From Capitulum mitella (lineage: Eukaryota > Arthropoda > Thecostraca > Pollicipedomorpha > Pollicipedidae): a stretch of 64,000 nt of DNA. This document shows positions 36,401-44,950 of the stretch, piece after piece. The stretch spans positions 1,116,001 to 1,180,000 of the forward strand of contig CP099853.1 of assembly GCA_030062745.1 (NCBI GenBank), in the 5' to 3' direction. A model generated the notes under the pieces. It saw nothing but the letters and a program-made list of their open reading frames with translations, made no database searches and was not told where the DNA came from. The position numbers were made by a program, and so were the translations under genes. Numbering within the stretch: the first letter of the stretch is position 1; each line of letters opens with the position of its first letter.

Positions 36401-36683
36401 AAGGATTAATCTCGTTTCATAAAATAAACACAGGCTTAAAACAAGTTGTCCGACGGATAAAATTTAACAGGATTTCCTCGCCTGGGTCTGCACCTGCAAG
36501 AAGGCGGCTCGCGTGAAATTCGCGAGCCGGCGTACCTTCTCTCGAGATCTCACTCCGGTAGAAGAACGTCGACGAGATGCCCTTGACGCCGACGAAGTCC
36601 AGCAGGAACGGCTCCAGCTGCGGTGGCTCGCCGCCGCAGAGCTGCGCCGCCGCGGCGAGCCAGAGCAGCAGGCGGGCCGCCAT
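15021..36683 (-). CDS. Ionotropic receptor (IR/iGluR family) gene A, 14-exon model
   Basis: The product is a ligand-gated cation channel subunit of the variant ionotropic glutamate receptor (IR) class, expected in the plasma membrane of sensory or other neurons. Exons 5' to 3': 36536-36683, 34108-34160, 33484-33723, 27317-27424, 26677-26886, 24500-24597, 23217-23393, 21674-21906, 20816-21033, 20277-20400, 19460-19565, 19076-19169, 17936-18125, 15021-15316. All phases agree, giving about 764 residues. The order is signal peptide, amino-terminal region, S1 (ADVAVSG, TAVDFT), M1, pore loop with CQQGG, GLATR, M3 with AYSAVLVS, S2 with LNNT and LQKHSPY, M4, charged tail. If exon 13 is instead read through, it ends at 17778 in a microsatellite-encoded tail. 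The 34 kb exon and the tail exon are the weakest. Ten exons are confirmed by paralogue B. The ligand is unknown. Confidence 0.8.
15542..16034. mobile_element. Segment bounded by a 23-bp perfect inverted repeat
   Basis: The 23 bases at 15542-15564 recur as an exact reverse complement at 16012-16034; the first arm begins gagatagaattagcc. The interior holds the second hammerhead-like block and a TTTTTATTTTAGG end. No coding potential is clear. It looks like a small non-autonomous element or a folded retroelement end. Confidence 0.5.
16035..17770. other. Non-coding DNA, probably gene A last intron
   Basis: No exon recognised. Short open frames only. If the 15.0 kb exon is joined to 17936, this is the body of the final intron. 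Confidence 0.4.
17799..17835. repeat. 14-bp-arm perfect hairpin
   Basis: Arms 17799-17812 and 17822-17835 (tacagagcatctca) are exact reverse complements with a nine-base loop. The sequence is a variant of the repeated donor-side motif catctcacctcttcgg found at 17892-17910 and 17924-17942. Confidence 0.85.
17834..17880. repeat. TATCTG microsatellite
   Basis: About seven copies of tatctg with two variants. It lies in the read-through frame of the gene A M4 exon, where it would encode alternating Thr and Asp. Confidence 0.85.
17936..18125 (-). CDS. Gene A exon 13: M4 helix
   Basis: The acceptor ccaccag precedes 18125, phase 0. The translation VSGIPTVYSAFVALAAGVLG continues through the M4 helix and then a basic segment (WFRRKLALERAR). 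It matches the paralogue exon at 46254-46457. I chose the donor AGAG|GTGAGG (phase 1). Without splicing the frame runs on to TGA at 17778 through a Thr-Asp repeat made by a GATACA microsatellite, which looks like intron sequence. Confidence 0.75.
18272..18387. mobile_element. 116-bp long palindrome (hairpin MITE-like)
   Basis: Two perfect 34-base arms (18292-18325 and 18334-18367) flank an eight-base AT loop. Imperfect pairing continues outward to gtttcttcg/cgaagaaac. It lies in the intron between gene A exons 12 and 13, next to a TA microsatellite. Such a sequence would form a strong hairpin in pre-mRNA. Confidence 0.85.
18395..18441. repeat. TA microsatellite
   Basis: A nearly pure TA run directly follows the 116-bp palindrome. 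Confidence 0.95.
19076..19169 (-). CDS. Gene A exon 12: S2 end before M4
   Basis: The acceptor tttccgcag and the donor CCG|GTGAGG bound 94 bases. The translation LSRLDESGVLDRLENRWMAV is the helix that IR and GluR proteins carry just before M4 (compare LTRMEEGGVIDRLDRKW in gene B). Phase is 2 in and 0 out. Confidence 0.85.
19460..19565 (-). CDS. Gene A exon 11: S2, LQKHSPY motif
   Basis: Acceptor cattttcag, donor CA|GTAAGT, 106 bases, phase 1 in and 2 out. It encodes NEDCSFVSFRAEGFDYSFAM followed by ALQKHSPY. The QK.SP motif in late S2 is conserved in IR proteins. It pairs with 47981-48086 in gene B. Confidence 0.85.
20277..20400 (-). CDS. Gene A exon 10: S2 ligand-binding lobe
   Basis: Acceptor gtcaccag, donor ACAG|GTGAGA, 124 bases, phase 0 in and 1 out. 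It encodes YSISPVLQTMYRDHVTVMKD and continues to FTFLASYT. By hand alignment the acidic ligand-binding position of late S2 is Ser here, whereas gene B has Glu. Confidence 0.85.
20816..21033 (-). CDS. Gene A exon 9: pore exit, M3 and start of S2
   Basis: Acceptor gttcacag, donor ATG|GTGAGG, 218 bases. It encodes GDGSPQGLATRFFVWVFFVA, then the M3 gate segment SSAYSAVLVS (equivalent of SYTANLAAF), then FEEFLKDGTFFLGILNNT. The NNT threonine sits at the conserved first S2 ligand-contact position. This is the most diagnostic exon for the IR family. Confidence 0.92.
21674..21906 (-). CDS. Gene A exon 8: end of S1, M1 and pore loop
   Basis: The acceptor gatgttgcag precedes 233 bases in phase 2. It encodes CHVFINKPSDKEPRW, the M1 helix (PWLWLVATATTILSCCG), YWLERRSG, and the loop CVLYTFGAACQQ. 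The donor is CAAG|GTCGTT, a poor match to consensus because C is at +3 and T at +5. Gene B has GTGGGC at the same position. Confidence 0.85.
22204..22725. repeat. 22-bp minisatellite, about 24 copies
   Basis: The unit ctctcctgccctcgccctgg plus ca is repeated with few variants (cttctg, cctcgca, cctcgta). It lies in the gene A intron between exons 7 and 8. Because no stop occurs in several frames, long artificial open frames appear on both strands. These are not genes. Confidence 0.97.
23217..23393 (-). CDS. Gene A exon 7: S1 ligand-binding lobe
   Basis: Acceptor ctctctacag, donor CAA|GTGGGT, 177 bases, phase 2 in and out. It encodes HTVQPSEDGQFGMPDEHGNW, TGLIGTL, RRADVAVSG and RRRRTAVDFTRSLLSV. 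An Arg lies at the position of the glutamate-carboxylate contact of iGluRs (R-x(4)-D-F spacing) by hand alignment. The Thr of the classic PLT motif is Val. The acceptor end merges into the 23.4-24.0 kb minisatellite. Confidence 0.9.
23394..24035. repeat. 53-59 bp minisatellite carrying splice-acceptor copies
   Basis: The word tggctgt recurs at 23391, 23444, 23497, 23551, 23605 and 23664 and continues to about 24000, giving spacings of 53, 53, 54, 54 and 59. The unit includes the acceptor of exon 7 and the first bases of that exon. The array is intronic, and open frames across it are artefacts. Confidence 0.92.
24500..24597 (-). CDS. Gene A exon 6: start of S1
   Basis: Acceptor cccgtttcag, donor AA|GTACGT, 98 bases, phase 0 in and 2 out. 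It encodes DLPYSTITGKDN, then SGLFGDIWQYLVRSLKF, the G(x)GD-x(3)-L(x)(4)L(x)F start of S1 found in all iGluR/IR proteins. It matches 55524-55621 in gene B. Confidence 0.88.
25190..25315 (-). mobile_element. tRNA-derived SINE
   Basis: The minus strand carries an RNA polymerase III A box TAGCTCAGCCGG (25296-25307, full match to TRGCNNAGYNGG) and a B box GGTTCGAGTC (25221-25230), and ends in an A-rich tail (25190-25205). The A-to-B spacing is longer than in a normal tRNA because an arm-like segment (GTCTATCCGTCC / GTCTGTCCGTCG) is duplicated. So this is a SINE or tRNA pseudogene, not a functional tRNA. Confidence 0.7.
25500..26470 (+). mobile_element. Diverged copy 3 of the piggyBac-like element family
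   Basis: The order of segments matches the element at 51610: a GCAGCCAGACC/GGAGTCAGGC start, AAATGCCTGTCGAAAA/AAATGTCTGCCAAAAA, CAGGTCGGGTCACGGAACTATGATCTAAAATGTC, then AAATCGAC, and a terminal GGAATACGGG plus G-run. It is older than the other two copies and has lost clear ends. It lies in the gene A intron between exons 5 and 6. Confidence 0.6.
26677..26886 (-). CDS. Gene A exon 5: amino-terminal region
   Basis: Acceptor cattaccag, donor GAG|GTAAGA, 210 bases, phase 0. It encodes VIVAEISRLGSGVTQVDLVE, VYHLGP, QWNSVDGMVRW and DWSGLTLRVVSIE. The LTLRV.S.E end, just before the S1 start, is the typical IR junction. It is about 80 percent alike to 61776-61985 in gene B, the most conserved exon of the pair. 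An alternative acceptor 13 bases upstream (tgactgcag) would shift the frame. Confidence 0.85.
27317..27424 (-). CDS. Gene A exon 4: amino-terminal region
   Basis: Acceptor tccgcag, donor GAG|GTAAGC, 108 bases, phase 0. It encodes IKTECVLGTGGTCLILSDDG and ITEKLRHYFFPLNTE. It matches 62880-62987 in gene B (TEKLRH.FF..TE shared). Confidence 0.82.
27425..28840. other. Gene A intron 3, left part
   Basis: Intronic by position. No exon recognised. It includes a GC-rich patch (27930-28260) with short open frames of no recognised family, and a G-run (28352-28363) in a decayed repeat. Confidence 0.4.
28841..30083. mobile_element. 1.2-kb inverted-repeat element, copy 1
   Basis: The left end CGGCACTGCTTGGCG and right end CCAAGCGGTGCC form a terminal inverted repeat. 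The body is clearly related along its length to 34393-35616 in the same orientation: gtgtttttgtacc, cacgtgactgatgatgtcac, ggttcgtac, and ttagagccttc are all shared. It is rich in AGGTCA words. No transposase frame is present, so it is non-autonomous. Confidence 0.75.
30140..31280. repeat. Degenerate tandem array of a roughly 30-bp GTCTCAGGGGCCC unit
   Basis: Words such as gtctcaggggcc, tttcaggggcc, ccatctgccgtc and ccttctggc recur every 25-40 bases with heavy divergence. Related units also occur at 28690-28840, just left of the 1.2-kb element. It is an old minisatellite in gene A intron 3. Open frames across it are artefacts. Confidence 0.6.
31281..33483. other. Gene A intron 3, right part
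   Basis: Intronic by position. AT-rich from 32540 on. The open minus frame at 33070-33300 (SKVSNICMEFIHAMKK) looks exon-like but has no good acceptor or donor in the required phase, so it is not included. Confidence 0.4.
33484..33723 (-). CDS. Gene A exon 3: amino-terminal region
   Basis: A strong pyrimidine tract and acceptor (cctttccctccag) and the donor AAG|GTGAGA bound 240 bases, phase 0. It encodes MRAPGSVCQLALLAAEAAVR, LDIPLIREVQQRHGSYFSVV and ends CHVILTDDDGSVEFLDK. GC-rich like the other real exons. The gene B counterpart is not in the window. Confidence 0.75.
34108..34160 (-). CDS. Gene A exon 2 (tentative)
   Basis: This 53-base piece, GALIVTFAEGIREISCH, has a very good donor (CAT|GTGAGT) and fits phase 1 in and 0 out, exactly what exon 1 and exon 3 require. 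The acceptor gttcgtgcaag is weak, with the pyrimidine tract about 25 bases upstream. I include it because without it exon 1 and exon 3 are out of phase. A different small exon could play the role. Confidence 0.4.
34393..35616. mobile_element. 1.2-kb inverted-repeat element, copy 2
   Basis: Terminal inverted repeat CGGCACCGACTGGCG (left) and CAGTCGGTGCCG (right). Same body and orientation as copy 1 at 28841. It lies in gene A intron 1. The two copies have drifted considerably, including indels. Confidence 0.75.
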
Positions 36684-36990
36684 CTCTGCCGCCCGCCCGG
36701 CGCGGGCGCCCCTCAGGGCACCGCCGGCCGCTCGGCCGCCGCCGCCGCCAGCGGGCACAGAGCGCGCCGGCCGGCTGCGTCGACGCCGGGCGTCGCCAGG
36801 GCGCCGCTGACGGTTGCTAGTGTCCGCTGGCGGCGGGCGGGGGGGGGGGGGGGGCACTAGAACCCACCGGCCGCGGCGGGTCCCGGTGCTGCCGGCCGCG
36901 GGTGTTAATTACCCCCTGGCACGGCCGGACGGTAGTCGCGCCGCCGCAGGGTCGACCACGGCCCGATTTTGCGGGGAAAGGCTGCTTGCC
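36480..36990. promoter_or_regulatory. CpG-rich promoter island of gene A
   Basis: GC- and CpG-rich sequence surrounds and precedes the signal-peptide exon, including a run of about 19 G at 36836-36854. No TATA box stands out. The transcription start is likely within 36700-36900, by inference. Confidence 0.5.
36536..36683 (-). CDS. Gene A exon 1: signal peptide and mature N-terminus
   Basis: The ATG at 36683 begins MAARLLLWLAAAAQLCGGEP, a textbook signal peptide with a likely cut near LCGG. It is followed by LEPFLLDFVGVKGISSTFFY. The donor is AAG|GTACGC (phase 1). An earlier phase-1 donor (CGGA|GTGAGA at 36554) would shorten it by six codons. Lies in the CpG island. Confidence 0.7.
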
Positions 36991-39900
36991 TTGTTGCAAC
37001 CAAAGGAAGGGGGACTGGAATGGAGGGCGGGCCTTTCACCTAAGCCGTTGGTCAGATAATCGAATGAATTGTGTGAAAGAAATGCACTATGTGGTTAAAA
37101 GTACGTCATTTAAAAAATCACAATAAATTGTACCTGAAAATCGACATCTGTAAGCACATGGGGTAATATAGGCTTTGATGTGCCTTCACATACCCCCTCT
37201 ATACCTGACCAGGATGTCCCGGTGGTATCAAGATGTGCTGAAGGTTTGTGACGACGAGTTATTTTCAGCTCCGTTGTTTTAAGTTCACGTCGAGCCTCAC
37301 GCCAGGACATTGCAACGGTGACATCCGTTGCCGCGTATTTTTTCGCCCATCATATGCGTATGTAGGGGAGAACCGGAAGAGATGGCACGCGGAGGAACCA
37401 AGACTTGCGTTTTCTCCGGAAATACACTGTACAAACGTGCTCTGACCGACGTAACATGTTTTGTTTGCATCTGGCAGCCCTATTATGCTCCTTTTTTACG
37501 GTCACTTTCGCCACTGGGGACGCAGGAGAGCGATAGTCAAAAACTTCTTTTTTGATGGTCATTACGAGCGAATTAGTGCTTAGACATGTGCTTGTTCTGT
37601 TTCTCGAAAAGACTGGCTTATTGAGGGGGATGTTAAGGGTGTTTATGCTTGCTTTCAATTCCTGGCTGTTGCCGTCGTTTTCTCAGGGAAGTAGTCTTGA
37701 GTCTGTCATAGGAAGAAGGAAGAAATGGGACACAATATTGAAGCTGCAATACGCCTACACTCCCAAGGCCGACTTGGGAGGACATTGTACCTTCTACCAC
37801 ATGTTACTCTGTTTGGTCCCATTTCTCCCTCATGAAGTGCCACCTCACCTCCTAAAATTTCGCCTAAAATTTCGTTTCTCCCGACGTTAAGGCAGTTTTT
37901 TTGGAACAATCAAAAGTGGTGATTTGTTCTCCCGAAATACGAAATGATTGCGAGGTGTGGACAATTAGTCGTGCACTCCAATGATGCACTAGGATTTTCC
38001 TCAATCGATAAATAGGTCCTGTTTTGGTATACGGGCGAAATGGGATGTCTCGACCCAGTTCCCACCTCTCCCGGTCCTCCCCTACATCGTGCTTTTGAAA
38101 TACAATATTCAAGGTCGTATGTTGTTTTTTGCAAATATTCCGCTTTATATGAGGCGCTTTAACTGACATTTACCATTTCAACTACGACGTCTCTATTTCA
38201 TCCTTTGACATGCCTACGTGTTTAAACCAGTACCGACTGCGGAATTTTGCCAAGCAGCAGTTACAGAGGGGAGAGGGTCCCCTTTCTATGTCAGGAGCGA
38301 CAGGTCCGATTTCGACGATTCAAACGGAAATCGATAGGTCGTCACCCTGGCACACCAAATCCTGCCCATATGTTGACCCAAATGCTATGAGCCTCCCAAA
38401 TCAGGCACAAACCTTGGAAATGAGAAATACTTGCCTATGACTACCGGAAAACATCAACTGGACGAGAATGGCCCGGTATGAACGGACCAATAATGTGTTT
38501 GCCAAAGGAGGCCGGAGGTTAACATAATTCATTTGGCCAAATTAGGTCATGAACTAACCTTTGATCTTTCACATGTTCCTGATATAGATGAGGATAAATC
38601 GATCCTGCGCAAACGCAGCCACTGGCTGTTCTCAGTAGGGGTCACTTATAACTTGCGTGGCTTCATATTTGGTCCTGTTGTGCTTTTTGCCAGCAATGCC
38701 AAAAGGAAAAACAGATGCCAGAATCCTAACAGTATCTGAGACCACGTCTGTTGTTCAGCTTTCGACGTCGTAATGACGTAACCTATGACCTGCCGTACGA
38801 TGACGTCTTCAACGTTTTTTTTTATGATTTGTGTTTGTTTTGCTGAGCTGGGGTCAAAAATTTGGGGTCGCTGGATTTTACCGTTTGGGGTTTATGCCGA
38901 ACAACCAAAAGGGGATCACAAACTTCCCACCTCTGTCCAGTAACTTCCAGGCACATGCAATCATGACGAACCTGAAAGACCAGAATACCGAAAAAGTTTG
39001 CGGTATTCTATTTTACAGGGACAGAGGCTTTCATTCTTTTTAGCGCGTCGGTCATTTATGAGCACAGAAACTTTGCTGAAACTTTTCGCAGGAGGGTAAC
39101 TCTATCAATTTTTCATCCTAGTCTTGAGCACCGTCCTGCTGAGAAGCTTTCTCCGAAAGCAGTTTTACCCGGCATTCACTGGGATATTTCGCCACATTCC
39201 CTTGACTGGGGGGGAATGTTTAAAACCACCCCATGTCTATATCAAGAACTAACTGTCCAATTCAGCTGATTCAAATGCCAAACGAAAGCACCGAACCTTT
39301 TGGTCCCGTGGGATACATTTTTTTGAGTCACGCATAACGTCACAGGTCAGGTTAAACACCCAAAAGTTGCCATTTTCTCCAGAGTCACCTCATCACAATG
39401 GAAAGCAAGCTGAAACTGAAGTTTGCGTGTTAGTATGCTCCTGACAGCTGAATCTTATGTCCCAAGTGCCACCTGACCCAAGTTCAGAAGAGATCAAGGC
39501 CGCAAGCAGGGCCAACTTTGATCACCGTTATAAAGTATCATGCTTCATCCGACACTGAAATTCTAGAAAGGCACTTTCAAAGGGCCTTAGGAACAAGAAA
39601 GTCCTAAAATGGCTCCAATTGCCGTGCACATGCAACATTGTAGCATTTCGTAGTTACGAACTCGGAGTACCATGAGCACACAAGTGACCTCCATCTGACA
39701 TATCTGGACGACCCTACAAGTCAGTCCCATATTGCGCGCACCCACGGAATGTTGGGCAACATGGCAAAGGCCGATATGTCCACACCGACCACACAGAAGG
39801 TCAGACAAACGCCACCAGTTTACTCGCTGAGCTGGAATCTGCATAAAACTACCAAGGTTAGACTACGAAAAAAATATCGCAGTTTTGTTAAAAACTGCCG

Positions 39901-41150
39901 TGTAACTTGTAGGTGCAGTTTGTTGCAAGAAAATTCGGGATCTGGCCATATCCAAGAATCAGTCGATTCAGTTTCTTTTCTAAAATGTATTCTCACTGGA
40001 CCCGGAAAATGGAAGATACGCATTTGACCTAGGATGACCTAACATGAGGTCAGATGTCCTCCATATTGAATTCTCAGGTCATGCTGATAAACTATGCAAG
40101 CCGCGATCACCATACATTGTAAAAGCACCGGCAATGCGGCGGCGAAGTAAAATTATATGTAGAAGCGCAAAACATTGTGGTCTTTATTACCTCACTAAAT
40201 ACAAACACTACGAAACGTGGTTCGTTTATCGTCTCAAGACACGTGCATCGACAATATGGCGTACTTGTGTTCTGCATTTCACGGACTCACCTGCAGTGAA
40301 CTCTTCCCCGTTTCGGGCATTTGTGATCTGTCTCAACCCATTGGTGCAAAAATTTCCACTTCAGGTTTGATTAATTTCCCATTTAGTGTCTTAAATCAAC
40401 ATGTTTTTTTTTCGGCAACCCTTTCCAGTAAATCTGTAGCAAAATCGATTACAACGCCCGATGTCTGAGAACAAGGTAGTAAAATCCAAGCACGGTCCCA
40501 GCTGTAACCATAACCTGAAGGCAAACTGCCGGGTCAGAAAGAGATCATTCTTCCACGCTACGTGTCCTAGTGGGACAAGGTAATAGCAAAAACCTGGAAT
40601 GATTTTCATAGTGCTGGTAAGAAAATGGCATGATGACTTTCAAAGTTCGTTCAATATAAACGTAGCTTTTCTTGATGGCAGTGGTCAATCACTCCACAGA
40701 CAGCACAATCAACCCATATGTTGCATTACTGACAACGCGAATTCATGGTCATTATTTTAGTATGTAAACGTGATCTAACCTTGCCTTTTTGAAGCATGAT
40801 CCTCCTTCGCACATGCTGCATGTGAACGATGGGGCTACCCCGGGTCAGAATATTTACATAACACATAAAAGGATTTGGGAAAAAGGCAACGTAATCTATG
40901 GTCTGTGTCGCTGTGTCTGTCCATCTTTGTTGTCTTAAAAAAATTTATATGAAGGGCGAAAGCCAATAACATAGGCAACTGCTTTGTCTGGTCTTCCGAT
41001 GCAACCGATGCATGGGACCTTCCATGAAACATGCTTCAAGGGAAACCGAAGCATCGTCGATTACGAGGCGTCTGCAGCACCAACTGCAACAGCCTCACTG
41101 CTGGGGTTCCTGGCCAAGCGGCATGTGCTACAGTCGTTTTACCGAGCGAG
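36990..41150. other. Intergenic DNA between genes A and B
   Basis: No supportable gene. It contains diverged AGGTCA-rich repeat sequence (about 38480-40060) and otherwise short open frames. Confidence 0.45.
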
Positions 41151-41152
41151 TC

Positions 41153-41280
41153 GTTGGCTGGAAGGTTTCAGCAGGGACGCGCTGTTGTCACGGTTGGCTG
41201 GAGAGTTTCAGCAGGGACGCGCTGTTGTTACGGTTGGCTGGAGAGTTCAGTAGGAACGTGCTGGCGGTACGGTTTCGGGG
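41153..41280. repeat. 40-bp tandem repeat, about three copies
   Basis: The word gctggagagtttcagcaggg-type unit begins at 41157, 41197 and 41237 (period 40). The first two copies are nearly identical and the third is diverged. Confidence 0.85.
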
Positions 41281-42135
41281 GAATGACGGTCGGCGGGGAA
41301 CTAGGAGATCTTTTTCAACAGGAAAAGGTGTTGGACGACTGGACCTCAGGTCACGAGTGAAGCAACTGATCACTGTGAATCATCATCATCGACCATTGCA
41401 GAGGCGGCCGTTGTGGAGTTAACATGCATGCCAAACAGTAATATCGCTCGTACGTTTTAGACGACACAGACTGGAAGGTTGAGGCATGTTGTGAACCATT
41501 GGCTTCAGTAACCATGGGAGACCATTGGGACGATGGCGCGCCAACGACATTGCAGCCTGGCTAATTGCTCTTCGCCTCTGAGCAGAAAATCGAGACGCTC
41601 GCTTCCAAACCGAGTCACCGCCGCCTTCCGCCAACCACCAGTGCAGGCGCGTGTACGGGTAACGACCTCCAGCGCAGCGCCGGGCGGGCCGACACAGTGG
41701 CGACCGGCACGCGAGCGGTCCAGCACGTGCGCCGCTGCAGGCGTCGCGGCCGGCCCGTCTCCCGGTGACGGCAACACAGTCCGGCACACGGCCGCGGCAC
41801 ATGGGGGCGGGGCGACGCCTGAAACGTCATGGAGGGAAGCCGGGAAACGGATAACGCGTGTCGTAACGCGGTCTGTTTCTCCTGCCTCTGCGGAGTTTTG
41901 GCCACACTCTGTGACTTACTGATGGGCCTCCGAGAGATCTGCAGCGCCATCAGCTGTTAAAGTGGCAACAGCCGTGGGTGGAACTTTGGGGTCTTGGGGA
42001 GCCTCCCCCTCCCCTAGGGTCTGGACCTCCCAATAATGTGGGATTTCTAACATGTGCTTTATGGTGGTGCTACGGAGAATGGCCTCAAAAACATGAGAAT
42101 TAGTCTAAATTTGCACTTGGGCCCCCATCATTTCT

Positions 42136-42560
42136 TCAAACCTCCACCCCTGGCAGCAGCACATTATAGGTCTCACCAGTGCGCCGTTTCAGCTCAAAAT
42201 CTCGACCGCCATTACGCTCGGTCTCACTCAGAATGAGATCTTTCTGATGAGCCGCCGTCAAAACAGGGCCATCGGAAGCAATCGAGCGTAGCGTGCGGTC
42301 TTCAGCGTACGACAGCAACCCTCACACTGAACCGCGCGGTCTGAGCCGAGGAATACTCTAAAACGCAGTCCTGTGACTTGGCAAACGTCCTGCTCGGCAC
42401 AGTGGCGCCACGGGCCCCGATCAGCGGCCAAACTGTTTCTAGTGATCCAGGTGGCGCCACCGTACCCGGAGACGCCAGTGCGCCGTCAGATGTCTCCGTA
42501 GGCGTCTCCTCCGGCTCGGCGAGTCGCAGGGTCGACGGCGAGGGTGAGTGAAGCCACCAG
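42136..42560 (-). pseudogene. Broken hypothetical coding segment
   Basis: Two overlapping minus-strand frames look protein-like. The first (LRLAEPEETPTETSDGALAS, later KSQDCVLEYSSAQTARFSVR) stops at 42302. The second begins near 42315 (YAEDRTLRSIASDGPVLTAA, then HQKDLILSETERNGGRDFEL) and stops at 42136. Their abutment suggests one frame broken by a one-base shift, or two exons. No family recognised. The plus strand of 42350-42550 is also open and ends at a GAGG|GTGAGT donor-like site, so strand is uncertain. Confidence 0.3.
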
Positions 42561-42789
42561 GACATGTCATAAGCAGTAGAATCAGAATGATATGAGGAAC
42601 GTTGAATAGAGTTGCCACGAAACACCACCCAATCACGGTAAAATCTGTTTTGAATGCTGCGCCAAGAACCGCGCCATAACTGTCCAGAAATGTGACGTCA
42701 GTGGTATTTGCCTCCCATGACCGATAAAGGGATGACACCCCCTGGGTGAAACGCAAGATTTCACCTGCGTTCGTTGAAGCCCGGACGAG

Positions 42790-42905
42790 AAAAAAATTTC
42801 ATGACGTCACGCCCAATCGGACCCACAGTTCGTTACTGTTCTGGGGCCACCACACCGTGACCAACTGTGGGTTCGATTGGACGTGACGTCAAGAAGTTTT
42901 TTATC
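42790..42905. mobile_element. Short palindromic element with CRE-like arms
   Basis: Arms of about 40 bases (ttcatgacgtcacgcccaat... and its near reverse complement ...attggacgtgacgtcaagaa) flank a loop of about 27 bases. Each arm carries a TGACGTCA palindrome and an AACTGTGGGT word. It resembles a foldback MITE. Confidence 0.75.
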
Positions 42906-43828
42906 GGCCAGACTACAGCGAACGCACCCTTCAATTTACCGTAGTCGGATTGGAGATTTTGTATGACCGTACCCCAACATGGCTGGCGGGCCATAGTTAT
43001 GACGAAGTATGGCGTACGCATGACACTCACACACGTGACGACCTCTGTCAGCTGTTGCAAAGAGCGGTCGCTCTGCCGCCGCTGCAGGCAAAAACACTCC
43101 TGTCAACTCGACTGACGCCTGGCAAGACACACGACTTGACACAAGGCTAGTCGGCTTCCACCTACGACGCTAATGGTCAGTCCCGACTGACGCGTCGAAA
43201 AAGAAGCCAGGAAACAAAACAAACTCCTGTCAACCGGCCAGCACGAGACTGGCCGGCCCCGCCCAGCTGCTGTCTGCGATTTCCGCCGCCGGCGGCAGTC
43301 GCCCAGTGACGTCACTCAGTCGGAGGGTCGGCCCTGCTGCTGGCTGCTGGCTGCTGGCTACTGGCCACCGGCCCGGTAGGACGCGGTCTGCCAGCAGTGG
43401 CGACCCGGCGCTGACGTCCTGCAGCTCGGCCTGGTCCGTGCAGTCAGGTGTGCGATGACTAGCCCACAAAGACATCTTGTGATTGGAATATATATTTCTT
43501 TTATCGACGCAAATGAATTCAGAGCCATTTGTTTGTCTATGTCAACATGTTATGGTCAAGCTGTGATCATAATGGATTCACAATCGAGTTCTTTCGTTTT
43601 TTTGGGGGGGGGAGAGTTTTTTGTTTGGGGGGAGTTTTTTGGGGGGGACACGCTGCAATACTACTTAGTGGTATATTCGCAATACAGACTGATGATGTGT
43701 CGATTGCACATCAGGAGCGACTTATGTCATTAACATCAAAGGATACACAATATTTTCGACCGTTGTGACATCGAAACTAAAATGTGTTATACAGCATCTT
43801 GTGCACAGTTACTGTGCTGCATATTAAA

Positions 43829-44231
43829 CCCTCGCCCGGAAGGGCCATTTCTAACTTTTAAACAAAGAGAGATAGAGCAACGTTGTCTTGTCCATGTTGT
43901 TTGTCATGTGGGCTACTCAACGAGATTCAGGCTTTCGGTTTCAGGTCAACAGTTGATCTTCCAGGTCGTCATGATGGCCCCAAAGAGGCCATGTCAAAAT
44001 ATATCAAAGTTTTCCTAGCAGTATTGGCCTAAACTTCGACATCACATATCACATTCACACAACCAGCATAAAACCACTGCCTGTTGCACGAAAATATCTG
44101 AACATTTTAGTCAAGATCAATGTTACAAACTAAACTACAGAAAAATTAGCACCCTTTTTCCCGCCATTAAAGAGTCATTGAAAAAAAAACACAAGGGTTG
44201 CCCTAAAACGACCCTCCCTGCCGGGCGAGGG
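43829..44231. mobile_element. piggyBac-like MITE, 403 bp
   Basis: Terminal inverted repeat CCCTCGCCCGG is exact at both ends. The flanks are TAAA on the left and TTAA on the right, close to the TTAA target of piggyBac elements, whose ends also begin CCC. The interior has no coding frame. Confidence 0.65.
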
Positions 44232-44575
44232 TTAAAGAACGTATCATTTGGGAAAACTTGCATTCCAATGTTCGATGGAATAACCTAGCACTGAATGTCA
44301 TGAAGCATTACTGGCGACAAGGGAAGAATGGCATTCTCATTGCGGTTAATGCCGAAACATCGTTGGAATGAGTAACGCATCTTCCGGACTTTTGCTGCAA
44401 GCAAATAATTCTGTAGGGAAACTTAAAGATATTCGTCATTCCCTGAACGCTTACTAACGGGACTTAACACGCATGACATGCAGTGGATTATTGGGCCCCA
44501 AAAGACATTATCTGATTCGACGTAAGGCAGTGGGATCCAGCATCTAGGTGCGTTTTCCTCTAAGCATTTCAGATG

Positions 44576-44950
44576 CTCGCAAACACGATCAGGTCGTCCG
44601 CGGCCATCAAAAGATTACACGCACCACGTGACCACGACATACAAATCCCACAGTATGGCGATGACGCACTGATATTTCTTAAGGGCTCAGCCGACTGCGT
44701 GAGACACGGTTTACCTGCTTTAAACGAACTGGCAAAGACACCGGTGTCATTCTCAACCCCGTCAAACAACGTGCTTCGCGATCGATCCTCAGATGAACTT
44801 AAAATTCTACGCACCGTGTTTATCACACACCCCGAAGAAATCCCAAACACAAGCGTAGCACGCAAACTCGACGATGTCAATGTACTACTATCCACTTGGA
44901 CGGGAAGGCAGCTATTAAGGTATGTTAGAAAACAGCATAGATCCTGTAAT
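44576..44950 (+). pseudogene. LINE (non-LTR) reverse-transcriptase fragment
   Basis: The frame reads QYGDDALIFLKGSAD, which fits the catalytic YADD-LIF block of LINE reverse transcriptases with Gly in place of Ala, then an LPALNELAKT helix, and later KILRTVFI and LSTWTGRQL, resembling the LG..F and L..W..R.L blocks after the catalytic core. It covers only this part of the domain and is not intact. It lies in the A-B intergenic region. Confidence 0.55.

Noticed and set aside
41419..41950. Overlapping open frames in a GC-rich patch
   Set aside because: Open on both strands with no domain, splice support or consistent frame.
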